This document shows, piece by piece, positions 20,109-29,600 of a DNA stretch of 43,858 bases. A model generated the notes under the pieces. It had not been told where the DNA came from. It did not search any database and worked only from the letters and a program-made list of their open reading frames with translations. Numbering within the stretch: the first letter of the stretch is position 1; the number at the start of each line of letters is the position of its first letter. Origin of the DNA: Clostridiales bacterium. Lineage in GTDB: Bacteria > Bacillota > Clostridia > Christensenellales > DTU072. The stretch is taken from NCBI GenBank assembly GCA_012799455.1, contig JAAZLE010000084.1, positions 80,390 through 124,247 of the forward strand, read 5' to 3'. Position numbers and translations under genes: made by a program.

Positions 20109-20468
20109 ATGTTATTGGGGAAAAAAGAAAAAATTTTAATGGAAACAATTTTTAAGTTGGCGTCAAAAACGGGTCAATGCATAGTTTCAGCCATTGAAAT
20201 ATTAGAAAAAATCCCCTATAAATATGATTTTCGAAAAGAAGATTTGGATAAAACCTTGGATGCTTTAAGGTTAGAGGGCTATTTTGAATATGATATAGCT
20301 CACAGGAAGGACGAAACCGTTTACGTAATAGCGCTGAAAGATCTTGGTAAAGCATATGAGCGTGATAAAAAAACAGCCCGCAAAAAGTTATATATACGTC
20401 TAGGTATTGCAGTATTAGTGGCTATAGTTGGATATCTCGTAAAAGTAATTATTGACGCTATAATTTGA
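20109..20468 (+). CDS. Small protein: winged-helix-like N-terminus plus C-terminal TM helix (architectural partner of the preceding gene)
   Basis: LDKTLDALRLEGYFEYDIAHRKDETVYVIALKDLGKAY...; C-terminal LYIRLGIAVLVAIVGYLVKVIIDAII. Confidence 0.6.
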   Translation: MLLGKKEKILMETIFKLASKTGQCIVSAIEILEKIPYKYDFRKEDLDKTLDALRLEGYFEYDIAHRKDETVYVIALKDLGKAYERDKKTARKKLYIRLGIAVLVAIVGYLVKVIIDAII

Positions 20469-20633
20469 TGCTTAATTATTTTTGTTATAAGTTCCAAAAA
20501 CAATACTAATGTAATGATCGTTTTTTTGCACATAGACTCTCAAGCGAATTTTGTTTATTTAAACAATGAAAAGGTGCGTAATATTAGGCAGAAAAGTAAG
20601 TAAAATTGCCTATTTTATGCTAGTATATATTAT

Positions 20634-22601
20634 ATGAGCAAAGAACATGAATTCGAGTTGGTTTCTAATTATTCGTTAGCAGGGGACCAGGAGGGAGCGG
20701 TCACAAAACTAACTGAGGCTGTAAACAGAGGAGATAAAACCTCTGTTTTATTAGGTGTTACCGGAAGTGGGAAAACATTTACAATGGCAAACATAATACA
20801 AAACACCCAAAGACCGACACTAGTTATGGCTCACAACAAAACATTAGCAGCTCAACTTTGTAATGAATTTAGAGAACTTTTCCCTAAAAATAGAGTTGAA
20901 TATTTTGTTTCATACTATGATTATTATCAGCCAGAAGCATATATCCCAAGAAGTGATACATATATAGAAAAAGATATTGCGATTAATGATGAAATTGATA
21001 AGTTAAGACATAGCGCCACTTCATCACTAGGAGAAAGAAGGGATGTGATTGTCGTTTCTTCTGTATCATGTATTTATGGATTAGGTGCCCCAGAAACATA
21101 TTTTAGAAACGTTATCTCTATCCGAGAGGGGGACTATATAAATAGGGATGAATTGATAGATAGATTAGTTTCAAATCAATATAACAGAAACGATTTTGAA
21201 CTTACGCGATCGACATTCAGAGTGCGTGGGGATATTTTAGAAATATTCCCCTCAGATTCTTCAAATATTGCAATTAGGGTTGAGTTTTTTGACGATTTTG
21301 TAGAGAAGATTTCAGAGTTTGATGTTGCCACAATGAAAGTACATAATGTAGTTTCACATGTTGCAATATTCCCTGCTTCGCATTACGTAGTGGGCGATAC
21401 TCCGTTGGAAGATATCCTTTATACGATAGCAGAAGACATGAAGAAACAGGAAAGGTTTTTTATTGAACAAGGTAAACTTATAGAAGCACAAAGAATAAAG
21501 GAGAGAGTAAATTACAATATAGAAATGATCAGGGAGATTGGATATTGTAATGGTATTGAAAACTATTCTAGGTATTTTGATGGTAGAAAACCTGGGGAGC
21601 CACCATTTACATTGCTGGATTATTTCCCTAGTGATTTTTTACTGTTTATAGATGAAAGCCATATGACCATACCTCAGATTAGGGGGATGTATAATGGTGA
21701 CAAATCTAGGAAGAAGAATTTAGTTGACTATGGTTTCAGATTGCCAGCGGCATATGATAATAGACCCCTAAACTTTAATGAATTTAATAAAAGGGTTAAT
21801 CAAATGATCTGTGTCTCTGCCACTCCCGCGGATTATGAGTTGGAGAGATCTGCTGTGGTAGCAGAACAATTGATAAGACCAACAGGTCTAATAGATCCTA
21901 GTATAGAAGTTCGGAAAACTGAGGGGCAGATGGATGATTTGATTTCGGAAATAAATAAGGCAAAATCAAATTCAGGGCGTGTTTTAATAACAACGCTAAC
22001 AAAAAAGATGGCAGAAAACTTAACTAATTACTTAATTGAAAATAATATAAAGGTTGAATATATGCATAGTGACATTGAAACTCTAGAGAGAATAGAAAAA
22101 ATTACTCGATTACGAAAAGGTGACATAGATGTCATTGTTGGGATTAATCTGTTAAGGGAAGGGCTTGATATCCCTGAAGTGCAATTGGTCGCAATTTTAG
22201 ACGCTGATAAGGAAGGTTTTTTACGGTCTCGTTCTTCACTAATTCAAACTGTTGGTAGAGCGGCTAGAAATAAGGATGCTGTTGTTATAATGTATGCAGA
22301 CAAAATGACTAAAAGCATGCAGGAAGCGATAGATGAGACAGAAAGAAGAAGAAAGATTCAGATTCAGCACAATATTAAAAATAAAATAACACCGAAAACA
22401 ATTATTAAACCAATTGTTAATACATTATTAATAACACAAAAAGTCGCAAAAGAGTCTGTTAAATTAAACAAAAAAGAAATAAATGCAGAAATAGAAAGGC
22501 TTTATGGACTTATGAAGGTTGCTTCATCAACATATGATTTTGAAAGCGCAATAGTAATAAGAGACAAAATAGCAAGATTGAAGGAGCAAAGAAGCAAATA
22601 A
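20634..22601 (+). CDS. uvrB: Excinuclease ABC subunit B
   Basis: [32 protein letters not shown]-type motif ([24 protein letters not shown]), [28 protein letters not shown]-terminal UVR motif. Confidence 0.98.
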   Translation: MSKEHEFELVSNYSLAGDQEGAVTKLTEAVNRGDKTSVLLGVTGSGKTFTMANIIQNTQRPTLVMAHNKTLAAQLCNEFRELFPKNRVEYFVSYYDYYQPEAYIPRSDTYIEKDIAINDEIDKLRHSATSSLGERRDVIVVSSVSCIYGLGAPETYFRNVISIREGDYINRDELIDRLVSNQYNRNDFELTRSTFRVRGDILEIFPSDSSNIAIRVEFFDDFVEKISEFDVATMKVHNVVSHVAIFPASHYVVGDTPLEDILYTIAEDMKKQERFFIEQGKLIEAQRIKERVNYNIEMIREIGYCNGIENYSRYFDGRKPGEPPFTLLDYFPSDFLLFIDESHMTIPQIRGMYNGDKSRKKNLVDYGFRLPAAYDNRPLNFNEFNKRVNQMICVSATPADYELERSAVVAEQLIRPTGLIDPSIEVRKTEGQMDDLISEINKAKSNSGRVLITTLTKKMAENLTNYLIENNIKVEYMHSDIETLERIEKITRLRKGDIDVIVGINLLREGLDIPEVQLVAILDADKEGFLRSRSSLIQTVGRAARNKDAVVIMYADKMTKSMQEAIDETERRRKIQIQHNIKNKITPKTIIKPIVNTLLITQKVAKESVKLNKKEINAEIERLYGLMKVASSTYDFESAIVIRDKIARLKEQRSK

Positions 22602-22692
22602 TAATTAGGGAACAATGGATGTTGGGTTTATTTCATCAATCATAGAAGGAATTAAGTAGACTAACTAATAGTAGCGAGGAAAGTGGTATAAA

Positions 22693-25527
22693 ATGCTAGA
22701 CAGTATTTTTGTAAAAGGGGCAAAAGAAAATAACTTAAAGAATATAGATGTAGAGATTCCCAGAAACAAGTTGGTTGTGTTAACAGGGCTTAGTGGAAGC
22801 GGTAAATCTTCTTTAGCATTCGATACAATTTTTGCAGAAGGACAAAGGAGATATATGGAGAGCTTGTCTAGTTATGCGAGGCAGTTCCTAGGGCAAATGC
22901 AAAAGCCAAACGTAGAATATATAGATGGTTTATCTCCTGCTATTTCGATTGATCAAAAAACAACCTCCCACAATCCTAGATCTACTGTAGGAACAGTTAC
23001 GGAGATATATGATTATTTTAGATTATTGTTTTCAAGTATAGGTGTACCACATTGTCCTAGTTGCGGAAAAGAAATAAAAGCGGTGTCAGTAGATCAAATC
23101 AGCGATATGATAATGAGTTCTTCAGAGGGTAGTCGTGTAATATTAATGTCACCTGTTGTAAATGGAAGAAAAGGTGAGCATAAAAAGATTTTTGAGTCTT
23201 TAAAAACTGAGGGCTTTGCGAGAGTTAAAGTAGATGGTGAAATTAAAAGTTTAGATGAAGAAATTACGCTTGAAAAAAACATAAAGCATTATATTTCAGT
23301 TGTTATAGATAGGATTATTGTAAAACCCGATATGCAACGTCGGTTAAACGACAGTGTAGAAATTGCCCTTAAGACATCAGGCGGTTTAATTATAGTGGAA
23401 ATAGATGGGAAAGAAACGTTATATTCCACCAAATTCACCTGCCCTGAATGCGATATTTCAATCCCAGAATTATCACCAAGAATGTTTTCTTTCAATAGCC
23501 CCTTTGGAGCATGTCCAAAATGTACAGGTTTAGGAGTTTGCATGGAGGTAGATCCAGATAAATTAGTTCCTGACGAAACATTGACTTTAAAAGATAAGGC
23601 TATTAAGATTAGCGGATATGCGTTAATGGAATATCCGTATATAGTAAAGAAGACAACAAGAGTTTTGAGCGAAAAATATGGTTTTTCGCTAAATACTCCT
23701 TGGAAAGATTTAGATAATAAAGTAAAAGACATGCTGTTATATGGAAATGGAATAAAAGAATCTTCTTTGGAAGAGTATAGATCCAACCTTTTCAAGTCAG
23801 ATCAGAGTGAGTTTTTTATAGGGTTTGTGAATATGCTCAAAGATAGATATGAAAACTCAAAGTCTGATTATGTGAAATTAGATATAGAAAAATATATGAC
23901 GCCAATACTTTGTGATGAATGTAATGGAAAGCGGTTGAGAAGGGATGTATTATTTGTGACCGTAGGCGGTCGAAACATAGCAGAGCTTACAGAGATGCCT
24001 ATTACAATGTTATATAATTGGTTTCAACAATTAAAATTGTCAAAAACTGATGAAAAAATAGCTGAACAAATAATAAATGAAATTAGGGCAAGAATTAGTT
24101 TTTTAATAAATGTTGGACTTGGGTATTTAACATTATCAAGAATGAGTTCTACATTAAGCGGTGGAGAAAGCCAGAGAATAAGACTAGCAACACAAATAGG
24201 GAGTGGTTTAATGGGAGTTATATACATCCTAGATGAGCCAAGCATTGGACTACATCAAAGAGATAATAAAAAGTTATTAAACTCATTATTAAAATTAAGA
24301 GATAGCGGAAATACACTGATTGTTGTAGAACATGATGAAGAAACGATTAGAATAGCAGATCATATTATTGACATAGGTCCTCAAGCTGGGGAAAAAGGTG
24401 GATATTTGGTAGCCCAGGGTACAGTTCAGGATATAATGGACGAGCCTGCCTCTATTACGGGAGACTATCTTGCTGGAAGACGATTTATAAACACACCAGA
24501 AAGTTATAGGAAGGCAACGGATAAATTTATTACGATTGTTGGTGCTAGGCAAAATAATTTAAAGAATGTTACAGTAGATATCCCTATAGGATTGTTCACA
24601 ACGATAACAGGGGTTTCAGGAAGTGGTAAATCTTCTTTGATTATAGATGTGCTGTATCCATATCTTGCAAGGAAGCTTAATGCTTCTAATATTAGATTAG
24701 GCGATTGCGAACGAGTTGATGGTTTGGAAAATATTGATAAAGTCATTGTTATAGACCAAAGTCCTATTGGGCGAACACCGAGGTCGAATCCTGCAACATA
24801 TACAGGTGTTTTTACTAACATTAGGAGTTTATTTGCCATGACACCAGATGCTAAAGCGCGTGGATACAAAGCTGGTAGATTTAGCTTCAATATCAAGGGT
24901 GGAAGATGCGAAAACTGTAAAGGCGACGGAAGTTTATTAATTGAGATGCATTTTCTACCAGATGTATATGTTAAATGTGAAGTTTGCGATGGTAGGCGCT
25001 ACAACAAAGAAACTCTTGCTGTTAAATATAAAGGAAAATCGATTTTCGATATCTTAGATATGACAGTAGATAGAGCTTGTGATTTTTTTGCAAACATACC
25101 TCAAATTTATAATAAAGTTAAATCTCTGCAAGATGTAGGGCTTGGTTATATAAGGCTGGGACAGCCATCGACAACTCTTTCTGGTGGAGAGGCTCAGAGA
25201 GTTAAGTTGGCAACTGAATTAAGTAAAAAGCATACTGGTAAAACACTCTATATTCTAGATGAGCCAACAACGGGACTACATATTGCTGATGTTGAAAAAT
25301 TATTGATAGTTTTACAGAGGTTAGTAGATAGTGGCAACACGGTCATTGTTATTGAGCATAATTTGGACGTAATAAAGACTTCAGACTTCGTAATTGATTT
25401 AGGGCCTGAGGGAGGGGACGCGGGTGGATATGTCGTAGCTTCAGGCACCCCGAATGACATAAGAAACAACAAAGATAGTTTTACAGGGCAAAGTTTGAAA
25501 GAGTTCATGTCTCAAAAAAACAAGTAA
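22693..25527 (+). CDS. uvrA: Excinuclease ABC subunit A
   Basis: GLSGSGKSSLAFDTIFAEGQRRYMESLSSYARQFLGQM; two ABC cassettes, zinc motifs, LSGGESQRIRLA and LSGGEAQRVKLA. Confidence 0.99.
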   Translation: MLDSIFVKGAKENNLKNIDVEIPRNKLVVLTGLSGSGKSSLAFDTIFAEGQRRYMESLSSYARQFLGQMQKPNVEYIDGLSPAISIDQKTTSHNPRSTVGTVTEIYDYFRLLFSSIGVPHCPSCGKEIKAVSVDQISDMIMSSSEGSRVILMSPVVNGRKGEHKKIFESLKTEGFARVKVDGEIKSLDEEITLEKNIKHYISVVIDRIIVKPDMQRRLNDSVEIALKTSGGLIIVEIDGKETLYSTKFTCPECDISIPELSPRMFSFNSPFGACPKCTGLGVCMEVDPDKLVPDETLTLKDKAIKISGYALMEYPYIVKKTTRVLSEKYGFSLNTPWKDLDNKVKDMLLYGNGIKESSLEEYRSNLFKSDQSEFFIGFVNMLKDRYENSKSDYVKLDIEKYMTPILCDECNGKRLRRDVLFVTVGGRNIAELTEMPITMLYNWFQQLKLSKTDEKIAEQIINEIRARISFLINVGLGYLTLSRMSSTLSGGESQRIRLATQIGSGLMGVIYILDEPSIGLHQRDNKKLLNSLLKLRDSGNTLIVVEHDEETIRIADHIIDIGPQAGEKGGYLVAQGTVQDIMDEPASITGDYLAGRRFINTPESYRKATDKFITIVGARQNNLKNVTVDIPIGLFTTITGVSGSGKSSLIIDVLYPYLARKLNASNIRLGDCERVDGLENIDKVIVIDQSPIGRTPRSNPATYTGVFTNIRSLFAMTPDAKARGYKAGRFSFNIKGGRCENCKGDGSLLIEMHFLPDVYVKCEVCDGRRYNKETLAVKYKGKSIFDILDMTVDRACDFFANIPQIYNKVKSLQDVGLGYIRLGQPSTTLSGGEAQRVKLATELSKKHTGKTLYILDEPTTGLHIADVEKLLIVLQRLVDSGNTVIVIEHNLDVIKTSDFVIDLGPEGGDAGGYVVASGTPNDIRNNKDSFTGQSLKEFMSQKNK

Positions 25528-25658
25528 TGAACTAAGAGACAATCCGCACATTACCATAAAGTAATTGTTAGTTTCTTATGAACAATTCACAAGTAAGAAT
25601 TTAGCCTAAGGGTGGCCCTAATGGAGTGCTCTGGTGTTTGATGTTATCTTGCGTAGCG

Positions 25659-26210
25659 TCACCGGACATCAACGTTTTGACTTGTGGTGTTGTTTGTTTG
25701 TAAAAAAACTTTTGCAAGTGGGAAGTATATTAAATATGTCAAAAATATGTTTACAATTACCACAATAGTTTGTTTAGGCAGTCTAAAAACGAGAAAAGCC
25801 CAAAAAGTTTTATTTCCGCCCATCAATGGATAAAGGGCTAAAGAGTTGACTACCACCGTCGTAACAATATAAATTAGTAAATAACTCAATGCTATCTTGA
25901 ATTGAGGTTTTATTTTAGGTATTTTAGAGATTAGTCCGGGGATAAACCCCATCATTGCAGCTCCTAAAGTAATTAATGGAAGTGTCCCGCCTTGCATTAA
26001 AGATGCAATTAGATCGGAAAGGCCACCAACCAATAGCCCAGAAACAGGTCCTAAAAATATTCCGGCAAGAACGCAAGTCGTATAAAAGATAGAAAATTTT
26101 TGTGCGCCTATAGTCAAACTAAGGAATTTAGCAACCAATCCAAGTGCTATAAAAATTGCGGTATACGCAATTTTTTTTGTTGAGAAAGATATTCTCTTTT
26201 TTTTGTTCAT
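25659..26210 (-). CDS. folT: ECF transporter S component, FolT-like (folate)
   Basis: TKKIAYTAIFIALGLVAKFLSL..., FSIFYTTCVLAGIFLGPVSGLLVGGLSDLIASL; THF riboswitch upstream supports folate. Confidence 0.85.
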   Translation of the reverse strand: MNKKKRISFSTKKIAYTAIFIALGLVAKFLSLTIGAQKFSIFYTTCVLAGIFLGPVSGLLVGGLSDLIASLMQGGTLPLITLGAAMMGFIPGLISKIPKIKPQFKIALSYLLIYIVTTVVVNSLALYPLMGGNKTFWAFLVFRLPKQTIVVIVNIFLTYLIYFPLAKVFLQTNNTTSQNVDVR

Positions 26211-26216
26211 AAAAAA

Positions 26217-26236
26217 GTCCTCCTTGCAGAGAGGAC
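26217..26236 (-). promoter_or_regulatory. SD-sequestering hairpin downstream of THF aptamer
   Basis: Minus strand GTCCTC-TCTGCAAG-GAGGAC: perfect 6-bp stem occluding the folT Shine-Dalgarno (GGAGG). Confidence 0.65.
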
Positions 26237-26275
26237 AGCCATATTGAAAGACATCTTATAATTAATAAAAATCTT

Positions 26276-26365
26276 GCAACGGATGCGATGTGTTACCGCA
26301 GTTTTTTCTTTCGTTCACGGACGACATCCCATTCCATGACACTTAACGCAACACATCTACTCTGC
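26276..26365 (-). promoter_or_regulatory. THF riboswitch aptamer (THF-I type)
   Basis: Minus strand GCAGAGUAGAUGUGUUGCGUUAAGUGUCAUGGAAUGGGAUGUCGUCCGUGAACGAAAGAAAAAACUGCGGUAACACAUCGCAUCCGUUGC; matches the recalled THF class consensus (GAGUAGA, GCGUUAAGUG, GAAUGGGAUGUCGUC, AACGAA, GCGGU, GCAUCCG). Confidence 0.92.
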
Positions 26366-26635
26366 GCATTAAGTATAGCATTCAACTCATGGTTTAGCAA
26401 ATAGATAAGTAAATGAATCGTAAGTTAACGATCGTGCTCGGTTTGATAAATAATTCTTTGTGATGAGTTGTTGTGCTCTCGTCAATTTTAAGGTGCACAC
26501 AATATATTTTGTTGTTTTTATGTGCTCGTTGTGATAATATTTTAATACTTATATTTCTTTAGTTTATAGTTTTGTCTTCAAAAGTTATATTTCAAGAGAA
26601 ATATTTTACATATTTTTAAGTGATTAGATGGTGAA

Positions 26636-29600
26636 ATGATGAGAAAAAACAAACCTATATTTTTTATTATCGCGACAATTATTACCTTTTGTCTTTTATT
26701 TGTGGTCGCATGCAAACCTCCTGTAATTGACGACAATATAGATAAAAAAGGAGAAGAGGAAACAGTTATTGATGGGCTCATAGTACCAAATGGAAGATTT
26801 GCTAATGCTGGGACCGCCTCATCTAAGCGCTATGTACAGTCAACTGTTACTGGTTGGACTGCGAAGAATGGTTCGAAATCTGTGGATTCAACTGGTGTTG
26901 AAATGGGAGTTATAAACTTAGACACAGAAAAATTTGAGCAAAACAAAGGTTTCATTAGTGGTTTTAATTCATATCCAGGGATTGCTCCTTCGACGCCAAA
27001 AGAGAATGATGTATTTGCCGATACAAATGCGTTATTAATTGGTATACCCAGTTCACAAGATGCTGGGTCACTACAGTTTAGTAGCGGTGATATAACCATA
27101 CAAAAGAATGAGTATTATTTACTCAGCATTGATGTGTACACGGATCTTCAAAAAGAAGAGGGGTCTATGGAATCAGGGGCCGCTATCTGTATAACAGACG
27201 GTGCGTTTGTAGAATTTTTATCCATTGATACCAATAAAACATGGGATACTTATGAGATTTATATCAAGGGAAACAATTATGAAGATCTGAAGTTTAAAAT
27301 TCAGCTTTGGTTAGGACATGGTCCTTCTAAAATTGGTTCCAATGATAACCCATATTTAACTAACGGTATTGTGTTGTACGATAACGTAGTGCTTGAAAAA
27401 ATCGGGCAAGTAGATTACGAGGGAATAATTGCTACTGTTCCTAATCAACAGAAAATAAAGGATGAAGAAGGTAATGTAAAGACGAGTTTAGATCTTGCGT
27501 TTCCAGATCCAGCTATGACTCAATATACCCCATATGATGCGACAAGCACATATGCAGGATACACAAGCCATTATTACTCTGCAAAAAAAGGAGCATCGCC
27601 AAATTATAAATTTATTGTAGGGATGAGCGACTTATCAAAAACAGATAAAGAAGATTTTGATAACGAAAAAATAGGTTACGACGAGAGCAGTAATTCTACG
27701 TTCCCATTAGGTGTGTTTGATATGTCGAAGTTCTATACCTTTGAAGAAAATGTTCCTAAAAATGCGTATGCAGAAATATACAAAGATTTCAAGGCGCCCT
27801 TATATGAAGATTTTTACAAAAAAGACACGGATTCTACGTGGGCTTATGCTCTAGAAGGTAACAGTGATAACAATGGTAGATTGGCGGGCAGTGCATTTGA
27901 CACAAGCGCACTACTCGTTTATCACCCTAAAAACAAGATTAGCGGGGCGGGTTTTCAAAGTAAGAAAAAGTTGGCAATTGAGAAGAATACATATTACAAA
28001 CTATCTGTATGGGTTTATGTTTGGATACCAGAAATAGAAGAGCCCGTAGAGTTGAGTGAAGAAGACAAGAACGATCCTACAAAAGTGAGTAAATATGAGG
28101 AAGAACTTGCAGCTTATAACAAGTACATTGAATTTTACAATAAGGATAAAGATGTATCCGCAACGTTTAAACTTACTGGCGCAAGTATATCTAAAAACGT
28201 TAAACTCGAAGCTAAATCGACGGGTTGGGGTAAGTGGCAACAGTTAACACTTAAAGTCAAAGGGAATGAACTTTCAGCTAGACAAGTGAACATAGAGTTT
28301 TGGTATGGTGAAGGCAAGTGGGGAGAAGATACTCTCTACCCGGGAGCTTGCTTGTTTGATAATTTGACAATTGAAAAGTATACAGAAGAAACTGTTGATA
28401 ACGCTGCAGACTTTTACCAGTTATCAGTATTGCAGCAGGGAGACTATAAACATTTTGGTTTGATAGATAATGGCACCGTATCTAGTGAAGGTTTTACTGA
28501 ATTAGACGATTCTAACACGCTATGGAAACATAAAGTTGAAGATACAAGAACTAATGCCACTGACTATTCATCAGGAATTATTGGCGGGCATAGTGAATTT
28601 ATTGACGCTACGGATTCTAGTGATATAACAGGATTGGAAGGGCTGGCTGGCGGACCAAAAACAATTAAAATCATGTATAACGGAAATGAAACTCCATTAG
28701 ATGTTTTTATGATAAATCATATTAGACCAACAGCATCGAGCGCAGAATTCGTTATAACCGACGAAGCAATAACCGCAGAGCCTGAAATAGAAAAATTGTT
28801 AAAAGTGAACCCTAATAGTTTCTATAGGTTTTCTATGTGGGTCAAAACCTATGGGCTTGTAAAAGGAAAGGGAGCAAATGTTGAAATTAAGCCTAGTACA
28901 GGAGCTGCGTTAGCTAGTTTCAAAGATATATATACAGAGGATTGGTCGGAACTGGTTTTATATGTTCAAGGACGCTCCGTTGACGCGGAAAGGCTTAGCA
29001 TTTCAGTATCTCTTGGCAGCGGGGATATTTATAATCCAGATAACCATGTGCAAGGAGCATTTTTCTTAACCGCAATGGTATGGCAAAAGATAGAATACAC
29101 AGAGTATAAAAGTGCTGTGTCATCTAACTCAGATACGTCAACCCCTAGGGTAGAAAAGAGGACAATCAGTGAAAGTTCTACTAATACTGCAACTATAACC
29201 AATGGTTTTTTCCAGCAGATTGATAGTTCTAATTATGATGACAAAACCCTTTTTGACGAAGATGGAAATTTAATTGGAGTCGCCAAACCATCGAGCTGGA
29301 ATAAAAATGAAGCTAAAGCGACGTTGAGTGCTCCCGCACCGAAGTTGTCGGATAATCACGTGACTTTGAGTTGGGATCCTGTAGATAAGGCAACAAAGTA
29401 CTTTGTATTCATGAATGGCTACAAGGCGGATGATGATTCTAAAGCTGAAGATGATGTGCTGGTAGACGTTACCGCGGGGACAAGTTACACAATTACATAC
29501 AACAGCACATATTATGTGAGGGCTGTAGGGGGAGTTGAAGGACAAGAAAGGATGTTTTCCGCAAAATCTGCAACTCAAAAAGCAACAAAGGTAACTACGA

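Noticed and set aside
20640-20660. LexA-box-like GAACATGAATTC near the uvrB start
   Set aside because: Does not match GAAC-N4-GTTC and lies inside the coding sequence.
25528-25658. Possible terminators between convergent uvrA and folT (e.g. TTGATGT...ACATCAA, AGGG-TGG-CCCT)
   Set aside because: Stems are short or overlap the folT 3' end and lack a clear U tract; not callable.
26434-26527. Three GTGCTC hexamers (26434, 26473, 26522) upstream of the large lipoprotein gene
   Set aside because: Short, unevenly spaced (39 and 49 bp) and without extended similarity; could be chance.
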